57,086 nucleotides of DNA from an uncultured Catenibacillus sp. (lineage in GTDB: Bacteria > Bacillota > Clostridia > Lachnospirales > Lachnospiraceae), in assembly GCA_934339005.1 (NCBI GenBank), contig CAKRHR010000016.1, forward strand, positions 1 to 57,086. The letters are read 5' to 3'. Under the pieces are notes generated by a model. That model saw only the letters and a program-made list of their open reading frames with translations. It had not been told where the DNA came from and searched no databases. Positions 10,185-19,350 of the stretch are shown here, piece after piece. Position 1 is the stretch's first letter; each line of letters starts with the position of its first letter. Position numbers and translations under genes: made by a program.

Positions 10185-10213
10185 AATATACTAAATTTAA
10201 CACGGTAAATCAA
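10185..10213 (-). promoter_or_regulatory. promoter of the plsX-acpP-rnc-smc-ftsY run
   Basis: Minus-strand TTGATT (10213-10208), a 17-base spacer, then TATATT (10190-10185), about 30 bases before the plsX ATG. The spacing is ideal, and it sits between the preceding terminator and plsX. Confidence 0.65.
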
Positions 10214-10261
10214 GTTTTATATTCACAGAAATTTCTATAGTTCCATAGAATTTCCACACAA

Positions 10262-10326
10262 AAAAACGGCGCCAGACAAACACCGTATTCCTCATTTGAA
10301 TACTTGTTTATCTGAACGCCGTTTCA
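10262..10326 (-). terminator. intrinsic terminator of the thiolase/CoA-transferase operon
   Basis: Just after the scoB stop, on the minus strand, AAACGGCG and GTATTC pair with GAATAC and CGCCGTTT, making a long imperfect stem with a short loop, followed by seven T residues. The plsX promoter starts about 50 bases further on. Confidence 0.8.
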
Positions 10327-10336
10327 TAAATCTTCA

Positions 10337-10984
10337 TTAAATCATTGGTTTAAGATCGTATGCAATAATCAGGTCTGTGCCTGTAGCTTCCTGAATCTGT
10401 TCGATTGTAAATTCAGGATTGTATTCTTTAAGCACAATACCTTCAGGAGTTATATCCATAACACCCATTTCTGTGATAATCAGGTTTACCTGACCTTTAG
10501 CTGTTAAAGGAAGTGTGCACTCTTTTAAGATTTTGTGTTTGCCTTTGTTTGTGTGTTCCATCGCTACGATAACTTTCTTAGCACCTACAACAAGATCCAT
10601 AGCGCCACCCATACCAGGAAGCATCTTACCAGGAATCTTGTAGTTAGCGATGTTACCCTTTTCATCTACCTGAAGTGAACCAAGAACTGTTGCATCTACA
10701 TGTCCACCACGGATAATTGTGAAGGAATCTGCACTTGAGAAGAATGCACCGTCTTTTGCGATAGCTGCCAAAGCGCCACCTGCATTAACGATATGTGGAT
10801 CTTCTTTGCCTGGTTCTAAAGGAATCAGGCCAACGAAACCATTTTCTGACTGAAGTGTCAGGGAAACTGATGGGTCAAGATAGTTCGGTACAAGTGTAGG
10901 AAGACCGATACCAAGGTTTACAACGTCACCATCATGTAATTCTTTTGCAACACGCGCTGCAATAAAGCCTTTAATATCATCCAT
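10337..10984 (-). CDS. 3-oxoacid (acetoacetate-type) CoA-transferase subunit B
   Basis: Beta subunit of a family I CoA-transferase (CtfB/AtoA/ScoB type). The 215 residues include LGIGLPTLVPNYL and the SENG motif with the catalytic Glu47 that forms the glutamyl-CoA intermediate, then the typical GGHVDATVLGSLQVDEKGNIANY. Its ATG overlaps the stop of subunit A (TAATG), which implies coupled translation. With the thiolase upstream, the probable reaction is transfer of CoA between acetoacetyl-CoA and acetate or butyrate. Exact acyl specificity cannot be read from sequence. Confidence 0.92.
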   Translation of the reverse strand: MDDIKGFIAARVAKELHDGDVVNLGIGLPTLVPNYLDPSVSLTLQSENGFVGLIPLEPGKEDPHIVNAGGALAAIAKDGAFFSSADSFTIIRGGHVDATVLGSLQVDEKGNIANYKIPGKMLPGMGGAMDLVVGAKKVIVAMEHTNKGKHKILKECTLPLTAKGQVNLIITEMGVMDITPEGIVLKEYNPEFTIEQIQEATGTDLIIAYDLKPMI

Positions 10985-11682
10985 TAGTTTGCACCTCCTA
11001 CGATATAGTCAACATAAATACCAGGTGTTTCAACATAATCTGCACCGATTTCGCCTGCTTCTACGATTTCTGAGCAGCCAACGATAACTGTATCTGCTGC
11101 TGTAGCCATCATAGGATTGAAGTTTCTCTCAGAACCGATGTAACGTGTATTACCTGTCTTATCTGAAATATGTCCGCCAATAAGAGCAACATCTGCACGT
11201 AATGGCAATTCAAGAAGATATTCAACGCCTTCGATTTCTTTAACTTCTTTGCCTTCAGCAACTTCTGTACCAACACCTGTAGGTGTATAGAAACCGCCAA
11301 GACCTGCACCGCCGCAACGGATTCTTTCTGCTAATGTACCCTGTGGTACAAGTTCAAGTTCAATTTCACCGGCAAAGTACATTGCACCAAACTGTGGATT
11401 TAAACCAACGTGTGAAGCAATAACTTTCTTTACCTGACCGTTTTCAATGAGTTTGCCAACGCCGGCGGATTTGCCAACCCATTCACCAGTTGCCTTGTCT
11501 TTTCTTTTGCCCCAGCCTGCATCATTGCAGATGATTGTGAGGTCTTTAACGCCAGATTCAACTAATGCGTCAATGATACCTTCCGGTGTACCATTGTCCA
11601 TAAATCCGCCTACCATAACAGTCATACCGTCTTTTACAAGCGCTGCTGCTTCAGCGGCTGTAATCTGCTGTGTCTTAGCCAT
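10984..11682 (-). CDS. 3-oxoacid (acetoacetate-type) CoA-transferase subunit A
   Basis: Alpha subunit (CtfA/AtoD/ScoA type), 232 residues. The N-terminal VKDGMTVMVGGFMDNGTPEGIIDAL contains the family's GGF glycine motif that binds CoA, followed by KVIASHVGLNP and GTLAERIRCGGAGLGGFYTPTGVGT. It lies 99 bases after the thiolase and overlaps subunit B. The start has AAGGAGAG at good distance. Confidence 0.93.
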   Translation of the reverse strand: MAKTQQITAAEAAALVKDGMTVMVGGFMDNGTPEGIIDALVESGVKDLTIICNDAGWGKRKDKATGEWVGKSAGVGKLIENGQVKKVIASHVGLNPQFGAMYFAGEIELELVPQGTLAERIRCGGAGLGGFYTPTGVGTEVAEGKEVKEIEGVEYLLELPLRADVALIGGHISDKTGNTRYIGSERNFNPMMATAADTVIVGCSEIVEAGEIGADYVETPGIYVDYIVGGAN

Positions 11683-11781
11683 GTTTATTCTCTCCTTATA
11701 TTATAAAATCTTCATAACCATCCAGAGCCAGCCATCTGCATGCCTGACTCCAAACAGCTATACATGCTCTAATTAATGAAA

Positions 11782-12963
11782 TTATCTCTTAACGATCAAT
11801 GCCTGACCCTGGCCACCACCGATACACAGTGTTGCAAGACCTGTCTTGGCATCGCGTTTAGCCATTTCGTAAAGTAATGTAACGAGGATTCTCGCACCTG
11901 AAGCACCTACCGGATGTCCAAGAGCAATTGCACCACCGTTGACATTGACTTTATCCATATCAAAGTTCAAATCTCTTGCAACTGCAAGTGACTGAGCTGC
12001 GAAAGCTTCATTAGCTTCGATTAAGTCTAAGTCATCAACTGTCATGCCGGCTTTTTCAAGGGCTTTTCTTGTTGCAGGTACAGGACCAACACCCATGATA
12101 CTTGGATCTACACCACCTGTAGCATATGAAACGATTGTTGCCATAGGTGTAAGACCTAATTCATCAGCTTTTTCTTTAGACATAACTACGAATGCTGCAG
12201 CACCGTCGTTGATACCTGAAGCATTAGCTGCTGTAACTGTACCGCCATCTTTCTTGAAAGCAGGACGAAGTCTTGCAACTTTTTCCATCGTTGAGCCGAA
12301 TGTTGGATGTTCATCTGTATCAAATACGATAGGATCACCTTTTCTCTGAGGAATTGTGATAGGTACGATCTCATCTTTGAATTTGCCGGCTTTGATAGCT
12401 GCTTCTGCCTTGTTCTGGCTCTTAACAGCAAATTCATCCTGCATCTCTCTTGTAAGGCCGTATTTTTCAGCTACGTTTTCTGCTGTAATACCCATGTGGT
12501 AGTTATTGAATGCATCCCACAGACCATCATTTACTGTGATATCAATCATCTGAACGTTGTTCATACGAGCGCCCCAACGAGCAGATGGAACCGCATAAGG
12601 TGCAGCACTCATGTTTTCTGTACCACCACAAACAACGATATCAGCTTCGCCTGCTTTAATCTGGTTTGCAGCAAGTGCAACGGCTTTAAGACCTGAACCG
12701 CATACGATGTTGATTGTCATGGCTGTACACTCAATAGGAAGACCTGCTTTGATAGATACCTGACGTGCAGGGTTCTGTCCAAGACCTGCCTGTAATACGT
12801 TACCAAAAATCACTTCATCAACCTGTTCTGGTGCAATACCAGCTCTGTTGACAGCTTCCTTAACAACTGTTGCACCTAAATCAACAGCAGGAACACCTTT
12901 TAATGTACCGCCGAATTTACCGATGGCAGTTCTGCATGCACTTACAATTACTACTTCTTTCAT
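11782..12963 (-). CDS. thlA: acetyl-CoA C-acetyltransferase (thiolase)
   Basis: Condenses two acetyl-CoA to acetoacetyl-CoA, or the reverse; the first step toward butyrate, acetoacetate or 3-hydroxybutyrate. The 393 residues carry the acyl-accepting cysteine in NIVCGSGLKAV (Cys88), the GGAIALGHPVGASGA motif with the catalytic His, and the C-terminal CIGGGQGQALI with the second Cys (about 380). First gene of an operon with the two CoA-transferase subunits. No acetoacetate decarboxylase or 3-hydroxybutyryl-CoA dehydrogenase gene is next to it. Confidence 0.95.
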   Translation of the reverse strand: MKEVVIVSACRTAIGKFGGTLKGVPAVDLGATVVKEAVNRAGIAPEQVDEVIFGNVLQAGLGQNPARQVSIKAGLPIECTAMTINIVCGSGLKAVALAANQIKAGEADIVVCGGTENMSAAPYAVPSARWGARMNNVQMIDITVNDGLWDAFNNYHMGITAENVAEKYGLTREMQDEFAVKSQNKAEAAIKAGKFKDEIVPITIPQRKGDPIVFDTDEHPTFGSTMEKVARLRPAFKKDGGTVTAANASGINDGAAAFVVMSKEKADELGLTPMATIVSYATGGVDPSIMGVGPVPATRKALEKAGMTVDDLDLIEANEAFAAQSLAVARDLNFDMDKVNVNGGAIALGHPVGASGARILVTLLYEMAKRDAKTGLATLCIGGGQGQALIVKR

Positions 12964-13152
12964 GTGTCTACACTCTCCTTATTAATTAAAATATAAATAT
13001 ACATGCCTGTCATTATCAAAATATCTCCGGTTCAAGCATTTCGTCGCGCAGACACGAAAATATACTGATATACTCATCTGACATCAGTAAGCTCCGATGA
13101 TAACTGTTCAATAATGTACAGACCTGACACTGTAATGTGTAATGCCATATCA

Positions 13153-13181
13153 ATCATACCACAATCATTTTGAATTAACAA
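13153..13181 (-). promoter_or_regulatory. candidate promoter of the thiolase operon, with a long leader
   Basis: Minus-strand TTGTTA (13181-13176), 17 bases, TATGAT (13158-13153). It would give a 5' leader of about 180 bases before the thlA ATG (12963). I saw no riboswitch or strong hairpin in the leader. Confidence 0.5.
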
Positions 13182-13234
13182 GAGATAATCTGCACTATTT
13201 TTGTATATTTTTTTCTAATTTGACATTTATTTAA

Positions 13235-15301
13235 CTATTTTTTTGTATAATATTGTGCATTCACATCAAATTTTTGTCGTAAATACATCTGCTGATTACC
13301 GGCAATTGTTAAAACTGCCTCTGTACGACGCTTAATAAAATCCTCAAGTTTCTGCATATATTCATCCGAGGTGATACTACCCTCTGCCACATAGGTCAGT
13401 CCTTTTTCCCAGCTTGCAGTCAGTTCAGGATTTAACAAGGATTTGATAGAACAATCCACAACATCATAAACATTTTCCCCAAGTTGTGTCGGTGTAATCA
13501 TCTGGGATTTTTTATTAAGTGCCAGATACTTGATATTCACAAGTTTTTTCAAAATCTCTGCACGGGTGGCGCTTGTACCGATACCGCTGGATTTTATCTG
13601 AGCACGTAATTCTTCATCCTCAATCAATTGACCTGCATTTTCCATGGCAAGAATCATTGATCCTGAATTATAGCGCTTTGGCGGTGAAGTTTCACCCTCT
13701 TTAATCTGCATGCCGGATACTGCTATCTGCGCACCCTTTTTGAGGTTTTTAAGCTTTTCCATCATTGCCAGATCATCTTTTGTGTCACTGCCGGCATCCT
13801 GCGTATTCTCTGCAGCATCCTCACCGTCAGCACCGGTTTCTTTTAATTTTGTCCCGGTTCCCTGAGGGGCATTTTTTTTACTAAATGAATATGCCATGAC
13901 TTTTAAATAGCCTTCTTTAATCAGCCCTTTAAAATTAATAAAAAAACTTTCTTTGCCGACTTTTGCCGTAATGGAAAGCTTCTGATATTCTGCAGGTGGA
14001 AAGAAAATTGCCACAAAACGGCGTGCAATCACTTCATACACCTTCTGAAGAGTCGGCGTCACACTACGCAGGGCAGACAGACCCTGGCCTGTCGGAATAA
14101 TCGCATAATGGTCCGTGATCTGCTTGTCATTGACATATCTGGATTTTGCAAGACCTTTGTAACCGCCCTTCTCCAAAATAAACGACGCATAAGCTCCGGT
14201 CTGTTCATATTTTGTCAACCCCCGTAAGTTTTTGTCAATTTCTTTGGCAACTGCCGAGGATAAAACTCTGGCATCCGTTCTCGGATAAGTCACCAGCTTC
14301 TTCTCATAAAGCTCCTGTACAGCTTTTAGCGTTTCATCCGGACTTAACTTAAACATTCTGGAGCAGTCATTTTGAAGCTCGGCAAGGTTATATAAAAGTG
14401 GTGGATTTTTCTTTTCTTTCTTGCGTTCAACCTTTTCAGCCACAGCCGTCACAGACGTATCCTGCATTAAATCATCAATGAGCTTTTGCGCATCTTCTTT
14501 TGTCTTAAAGCCATTTTCTTTGTAAAGCTTTGGACTGTTAAAATAATCCGAACCCTCCACGGCACGCCATTCGCCCTCAAGAGCCACCTCATCGTAATTC
14601 ATCGATGCAAGGACACGGTAAAAAGGTGTTTTGACAAAGTTTCTGATTTCTCTTTCCCGACGCACCACCATGCCAAGTACACAGGTCATTACACGGCCCA
14701 CGGACAATACCGTGTATTTGGTACCCATATATGAGGAAATGGATTGCCCATACTTTAGTGTCAGCAATCTTGAGAAATTAATACCCATCAGATAATCTTC
14801 TTTGGCACGCAGATAGGCTGATGCCGCCAAGGCATCATATTCCTTCCAGTCTTTGGCTTCTGCAACACCTCTGCGTATTTCCTCTTCTGTCTGAGAATCA
14901 ATCCACACACGCTTTCTCTGTTTGTCGTGTACACCAGCCATCTGATCTACAAGCCTGTAAATATATTCACCCTCCCGTCCGGAGTCGGTGCATATGTATA
15001 TCGTATCAATATCGGATCTGTTTAAAAGTCTGGACACAATGTTAAATTGTTTCTGAACGTCTTTGATGACTTCATATTTAAATTCCGTTGGCAAAAAGGG
15101 CAGTGTATTTAACGACCAGCGCTTAAGTGCCGGGTCATATACTTCCGGGTAACTCATCGTCACCAGATGACCGACACACCAGGTTACAACTGCCTCTGCC
15201 GATTCCAGATAACCGTCAGCGTTTTTTCCTGAAACATTCATCACCCTTGCAAATTCACGGGCAACGCTTGGTTTCTCTGCAATATACAAGGATTTTCCCA
15301 T
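13235..15301 (-). CDS. topB: DNA topoisomerase III (type IA)
   Basis: Type IA topoisomerase, 688 residues, that decatenates and relaxes DNA through a 5'-phosphotyrosine. The Toprim domain has Glu9 in YIAEKPSVA and the acidic motif CTDSGREGE (104-112). The active-site tyrosine is Tyr339 in LVTYPRTDARVLSS. Late motifs are SSGIGTSATRAEIL and LTASWEKGL. No C-terminal zinc fingers are present. A low-complexity acidic stretch at about 475-515 (rich in D, E, G, T) interrupts the core. TopB in mobile elements is common, but the base composition and neighbours here look chromosomal. Confidence 0.94.
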   Translation of the reverse strand: MGKSLYIAEKPSVAREFARVMNVSGKNADGYLESAEAVVTWCVGHLVTMSYPEVYDPALKRWSLNTLPFLPTEFKYEVIKDVQKQFNIVSRLLNRSDIDTIYICTDSGREGEYIYRLVDQMAGVHDKQRKRVWIDSQTEEEIRRGVAEAKDWKEYDALAASAYLRAKEDYLMGINFSRLLTLKYGQSISSYMGTKYTVLSVGRVMTCVLGMVVRREREIRNFVKTPFYRVLASMNYDEVALEGEWRAVEGSDYFNSPKLYKENGFKTKEDAQKLIDDLMQDTSVTAVAEKVERKKEKKNPPLLYNLAELQNDCSRMFKLSPDETLKAVQELYEKKLVTYPRTDARVLSSAVAKEIDKNLRGLTKYEQTGAYASFILEKGGYKGLAKSRYVNDKQITDHYAIIPTGQGLSALRSVTPTLQKVYEVIARRFVAIFFPPAEYQKLSITAKVGKESFFINFKGLIKEGYLKVMAYSFSKKNAPQGTGTKLKETGADGEDAAENTQDAGSDTKDDLAMMEKLKNLKKGAQIAVSGMQIKEGETSPPKRYNSGSMILAMENAGQLIEDEELRAQIKSSGIGTSATRAEILKKLVNIKYLALNKKSQMITPTQLGENVYDVVDCSIKSLLNPELTASWEKGLTYVAEGSITSDEYMQKLEDFIKRRTEAVLTIAGNQQMYLRQKFDVNAQYYTKK

Positions 15302-15327
15302 TCATTTTTCTCCTTAAACAATACTTT

Positions 15328-15352
15328 GGCGCACAGCAAAGTGCTGTGCGCC
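15328..15352. terminator. strong hairpin between phoR and topB
   Basis: A perfect 11-base-pair stem (GGCGCACAGCA with its complement) closes a 3-base loop, right after phoR. There is no clear T tract on either strand, so termination is plausible but not certain; it could instead limit read-through or protect the 3' end. Confidence 0.5.
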
Positions 15353-15393
15353 GCTATTAAATCATCATATCATATTTCATATTTTCAGGCAAG

Positions 15394-16716
15394 TTATAAT
15401 GTAACCACTATTGTTGTTCCCTGATTTGGTGTACTGCTTAAAGAAATGCTGCCATTATGATATTCCACAACATGTTTGACAATTGCAAGTCCAAGACCTG
15501 TACCGCCTGTCTGTCTGGAATGACTCTTATCAACTCTGAAAAACCGCTCAAAGACTCTGTCCTGACAGTCTTTTGGAATACCAATACCTGTATCGCTGAC
15601 TTCCAGGCGTGCTCTGCCGTTTTCCATACCAACAGTAATATAGACAAATCCGCCGGATTTATTGTACTTGATGGCATTTTCACAAAGGTTATAAACCATC
15701 TCGTCAATTAACTGTTCCACCGCGGTCACAAACACCTGCTGACCGCTGACACGTACTGTCACTTTTTGCTTTTGTGCCACAAGTTCGAGGCGGTCTTTGA
15801 CATCTAATACAACCTTAAGTAAATCCACAGATTCTTTTTCAATGCCAACTCGATGCTCATCTAACTTTGAAATTTTGATAATATCATTGACGAGATTGCT
15901 CATGCGTGTAGCTTCTTTATGAATCTTTTGCGCAAAATTCATTACATCATCACCCTGCACAAGACCGGACTCCAGAAGTTCTGCATAACCGCTGATCGAG
16001 GTCAACGGTGTCTTTAATTCATGAGATACATTCGCAGAAAATTCCTGACGCATCTTTTCATTCTTGCTCCGTTCCTCATTCTGCCGTTTAACACGCTGTA
16101 CAAGCGGTCTCAGTTCTTCATAAGTGCCATTCATTGTCGGTTTTTGGAAATCCATATTATTGATTGGTTTTATAATCTTTTGTGTCATACTTCTTGCCAG
16201 CAAAAATCCGACAATCAGACTCACCACAAGACATACACATACTATCGGTATAATATTGGCAAACAACTTTACAATATCACTGGTAATAAATGCAACACGA
16301 AGAATCTGCCCCTGTTTAAGCATTACCGCAAAATAATATGTATAACCACCATACGTCTGTGAAAAACGCACATCCTTACCAATCTGATTCTGTAAAGCCT
16401 TCTGTACCTCCGGACGCTGCAGATGATTTTCAAGTGTATTACTGCTGTACATATTATCAAATAATACAGTGCCGTCTTTTTCAATCAAAGTAATACGAAG
16501 CGGCTCATCCGTTGAAAAACTATTTAAGAAATCCATCTGCTGCTGATCATTCATCTCATTAAGGGCATCACTGATAATTTTTCCTTCTCTGTCCACCTGC
16601 TGCTCAAACTGATTTGAGAAAAACCGGTAACTTCCAAATAATATGCCAATGGCTGCTATCAGCAAAGTGATCACAGTCATGAGCATCATATTTTTAAATA
16701 TTTTCTTTCTCATCAT
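15394..16716 (-). CDS. phoR: sensor histidine kinase, PhoR type
   Basis: Membrane sensor kinase of the phosphate two-component system. The 440 residues include TM1 (about 10-30), an extracytoplasmic sensor of about 120 residues, TM2 (about 153-175), the H-box FSANVSHELKTPLTS with His232, and the N, G1 and G2 boxes (LCENAIKYNKSGG, DTGIGIPKD, GTGLGLAIVKHVV). The start overlaps the stop of the response regulator (ATGA). The assignment to phosphate sensing rests on linkage to nptA and the pst operon; the kinase domain alone is generic. Confidence 0.9.
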   Translation of the reverse strand: MMRKKIFKNMMLMTVITLLIAAIGILFGSYRFFSNQFEQQVDREGKIISDALNEMNDQQQMDFLNSFSTDEPLRITLIEKDGTVLFDNMYSSNTLENHLQRPEVQKALQNQIGKDVRFSQTYGGYTYYFAVMLKQGQILRVAFITSDIVKLFANIIPIVCVCLVVSLIVGFLLARSMTQKIIKPINNMDFQKPTMNGTYEELRPLVQRVKRQNEERSKNEKMRQEFSANVSHELKTPLTSISGYAELLESGLVQGDDVMNFAQKIHKEATRMSNLVNDIIKISKLDEHRVGIEKESVDLLKVVLDVKDRLELVAQKQKVTVRVSGQQVFVTAVEQLIDEMVYNLCENAIKYNKSGGFVYITVGMENGRARLEVSDTGIGIPKDCQDRVFERFFRVDKSHSRQTGGTGLGLAIVKHVVEYHNGSISLSSTPNQGTTIVVTL

Positions 16717-17396
16717 CTTTTCTTTCCGAACTTATATCCAACCCCGCGCACAGTAACAATAAGCTGTCCGCTTTCGCCAAGTTTCTGTCTGAGCAGACCG
16801 ATATGTACATCAACTGTCCGGCTCTCACCCTCAAAATCCATATTCCATACTGTATCTAACAGTTTTTCTCGTGTCAAAACAATACCCTTGTTGCACATAA
16901 AGTAATCTAATAATTCAAACTCCTTATGTGTCAGCTCAATTGGCTTTCCTGACACAGTCACAATATGCTGTCTGCGGTCTAAACGGATATCTTCTACCTC
17001 GATAACATCCTCTTTTTCCTGTTCTTTGCTTCGTCGAAGTACAGCTTTGATTCTGGATACCAACTCCATCACGCCAAAAGGCTTTGTCACATAATCATCT
17101 GCACCAAGATCCAAACCGATAACTTTATCATATTCGGCAGATTTTGCTGTCAGCATAATAACCGGAATATTTTTATAATCAGCATCACGTTTTAATTTTT
17201 TTAAAATTTCAATACCATCCTCATCCGGCAACATCACATCAAGCAAAATCAAATCCGGGAGGACACTGTGCATTCCTTTGAAAAAATCTTTTGCATTTTC
17301 AAAGCCAACAGCCTGGAAACCACTGGATTTCAGAGCATAAATAACAAGCTCTCTGATATTTTCATCATCTTCTGTATAATATATAGTCTGATTCAT
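16713..17396 (-). CDS. phoB: response regulator, PhoB/PhoP type
   Basis: OmpR/PhoB-family response regulator. The receiver domain has the acidic pocket EDDE, the phosphorylation site Asp53 in LLDVMLPDEDG, the conserved Thr (MLTAKS) and Lys (VTKPF). The C-terminal winged helix (about 130-225) ends GESRTVDVHIGLLRQKLG and VRGVGYKF. I start at the ATG at 17396 (227 residues), which follows AGAGGTG by 7 bases; the GTG at 17405 lies inside that ribosome site. The probable targets are the Pho-box arrays before pstS and nptA. Confidence 0.93.
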   Translation of the reverse strand: MNQTIYYTEDDENIRELVIYALKSSGFQAVGFENAKDFFKGMHSVLPDLILLDVMLPDEDGIEILKKLKRDADYKNIPVIMLTAKSAEYDKVIGLDLGADDYVTKPFGVMELVSRIKAVLRRSKEQEKEDVIEVEDIRLDRRQHIVTVSGKPIELTHKEFELLDYFMCNKGIVLTREKLLDTVWNMDFEGESRTVDVHIGLLRQKLGESGQLIVTVRGVGYKFGKKR

Positions 17397-17424
17397 AAAC
17401 TGCACCTCTTACTCTGGTTCGCTA

Positions 17425-19095
17425 TTAACGCTTTAATTCCTTTTTTACATAAGTCGACATATTATCCGCATGGTCAGATATACGTTCAAGATTCGTCAGC
17501 AAGTCCAAAAAGACAACCCCAGAAGTTGGCTTGCACAAATTCTTTGCAAGTCTTTCGATATGTTTCTCACGAAGTTCACTCTCCACGTAATCGACAAGAT
17601 CTTCATACTCTTTCGCTTTCTGAACAGCCTCCCAGCTCATCTCTGTACGTGCTTTGATGCTATAATCCAAACTGCTGCTGACATAAGACATCAGCCCCTT
17701 AAGTTCTTCATGTGCGGTGTCTGAAAACTCAATATGATTTTCAATCTTATATTTTGCCAGTTCTGCAATATTCTCTGCATGATCACCAATTCGCTCAATA
17801 TCGCTGACGGTATAAAACAAATGATTAACTACCATGTGCTGCTGTTCTGTCAAAGACAGGCTGCTGACTTGCACCAGATATTTGGAAAGTTTCTTTGCCA
17901 GACGGTCAATGGATTTTTCCTCCTGAAGCACCAAAGCCACGCAGTCTTCATCATTTCCCATCACTGCTTTAAATGAATTTTCAACATTCTGACATGTAAT
18001 CCGTGCCATATGCAAAATCTCCTGATCCGCATTTTCAAGAGCAAAGGATGGAGATTCCAAAATACGCTTATCCAAATGACGAAGGATATCTTCTTCCTCA
18101 TCTACAATTTCAGGCAGCTGCGCTTTTTCTTGCTCATCATCTCTGATAATCAGACCGGATAACTGCACAAGCTTGTTTGCAAATGGGAACAAAATCAATG
18201 TATTGGTAATATTAAATATTGTATGGAAAATTGAAATCTGCACACTGTCAATCGATGATGAAGCAAATGCAGGATTGATGTGAAAAATAATAAACATTCC
18301 AACACCAAATACAACTGCACCAATCATATTGAATAACAAATGGATGACAGCCGCTCTCTTTGCAGTTTTATTGGCACCAGCGCTTGAAAGCAATGCAGTT
18401 ATACATGTACCAATATTCTGCCCAAGCGTAATATATACGGCTGAATTCCATGTTACCATTCCGTTTAATGCCAGTGTCTGTAAGATACCTACAGAGGCTG
18501 ATGAACTCTGAATAATTGCTGTAACAACCGCACCTGTTAAAATGCCTAAAAACGGATTGCCGCCAAGAACTCTGAAAGCTGTTGCAAATATCGGTGAATC
18601 ACTGTATGGCTCGATTGCACCTGACATAAAGCTCAAACCAACGAAAAGCACACCAAAACCAACAAGGATCTCACCAATAGTCTTTTTACCGGAACGTTTG
18701 GCAAACATCAGAATAAATGCACCAATAGCAATGAGTACAGGGGCAAAGAAATCAGGTTTTAAAAATGCCCCCCACTCATTCATCGATACGAGCCATCCTG
18801 TAACTGTCGTACCAACATTGGCACCCATGATAACTCCGACAGCCTGTGTCAGATTAATAATACCGGCATTAACAAAACCTACGACCATAACTGTTGTCGC
18901 TGAACTGCTTTGAATAATTGCTGTCACGAGTGCGCCGACAAGAACACCGATGATTCTGTTATTCGTCAAAAAGCCCATCAGCTGTTTCATCTTATTGCCG
19001 GCACCCTTTTGCAGACCATCTGCCATAATGTTCATACCATATAAGAACATTCCGAGTCCCCCGGCAAATGTAAATAAAGATTTTACAATTTCCAT
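17425..19095 (-). CDS. nptA: Na+/phosphate cotransporter with PhoU domain (NptA/PNaS family)
   Basis: Sodium-coupled phosphate transporter of 556 residues. The N-terminal membrane half has 8-9 hydrophobic segments and two inverted copies of the QSSSA signature (62-66 and about 196), typical of the PNaS family. The C-terminal 200 residues form a PhoU-like helical domain with repeated IERIGDHAENI and LERISDHADNM motifs. Its position immediately before phoB-phoR, behind a Pho-box promoter, makes it a second phosphate uptake route in the same regulon. The family includes transporters whose direction (uptake or efflux) is not settled. Confidence 0.9.
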   Translation of the reverse strand: MEIVKSLFTFAGGLGMFLYGMNIMADGLQKGAGNKMKQLMGFLTNNRIIGVLVGALVTAIIQSSSATTVMVVGFVNAGIINLTQAVGVIMGANVGTTVTGWLVSMNEWGAFLKPDFFAPVLIAIGAFILMFAKRSGKKTIGEILVGFGVLFVGLSFMSGAIEPYSDSPIFATAFRVLGGNPFLGILTGAVVTAIIQSSSASVGILQTLALNGMVTWNSAVYITLGQNIGTCITALLSSAGANKTAKRAAVIHLLFNMIGAVVFGVGMFIIFHINPAFASSSIDSVQISIFHTIFNITNTLILFPFANKLVQLSGLIIRDDEQEKAQLPEIVDEEEDILRHLDKRILESPSFALENADQEILHMARITCQNVENSFKAVMGNDEDCVALVLQEEKSIDRLAKKLSKYLVQVSSLSLTEQQHMVVNHLFYTVSDIERIGDHAENIAELAKYKIENHIEFSDTAHEELKGLMSYVSSSLDYSIKARTEMSWEAVQKAKEYEDLVDYVESELREKHIERLAKNLCKPTSGVVFLDLLTNLERISDHADNMSTYVKKELKR

Positions 19096-19123
19096 AGTAA
19101 CTTATCTCCTGTTTACTTTACAT

Positions 19124-19152
19124 ATTTTACACTTTTTATTTTATTTTAACAA
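19124..19152 (-). promoter_or_regulatory. promoter of nptA-phoB-phoR
   Basis: Minus-strand TTGTTA (19152-19147), 17 bases, TAAAAT (19129-19124), about 30 bases before the nptA ATG. Pho-box hexamers lie directly upstream, in the position expected for an activator. Confidence 0.65.
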
Positions 19153-19191
19153 TGTAAATTAAAAAGCTTTCTAGTGTAAAGTTTATGTAAA
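19153..19191 (-). promoter_or_regulatory. Pho-box-like hexamer array upstream of nptA
   Basis: TTTACA occurs on the minus strand at 19191-19186, 19180-19175 and 19158-19153. The first two are 11 bases apart; the third is 22 away, with a poor hexamer between. Spacing of one helical turn and adjacency to the -35 match Gram-positive PhoP/PhoB boxes (TTAACA-like direct repeats). Binding by the PhoB encoded downstream is inferred. Confidence 0.65.
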
Positions 19192-19235
19192 ATCATTGAT
19201 TTTCATGCCGGACATTCTGGATTTTATGACTAAAC

Positions 19236-19293
19236 TTAAAAATTTCCCTCTTAAGCAGAAGATCATCTATTATCCTTTCTGCCTAATGGGAAA
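19236..19293 (-). terminator. terminator of the pstSCAB-phoU operon
   Basis: After phoU, on the minus strand, TTTCCC pairs with GGGAAA, and inside it GGCAGAA pairs with TTCTGC; the outer stem is followed by ATTTTT. It separates the pst operon from the nptA promoter. Confidence 0.65.
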
Positions 19294-19350
19294 CTCTAAT
19301 TCAATGACGTGGCCAGCAAATAAGCTGTTGTCATATCGCATTTTACAATT

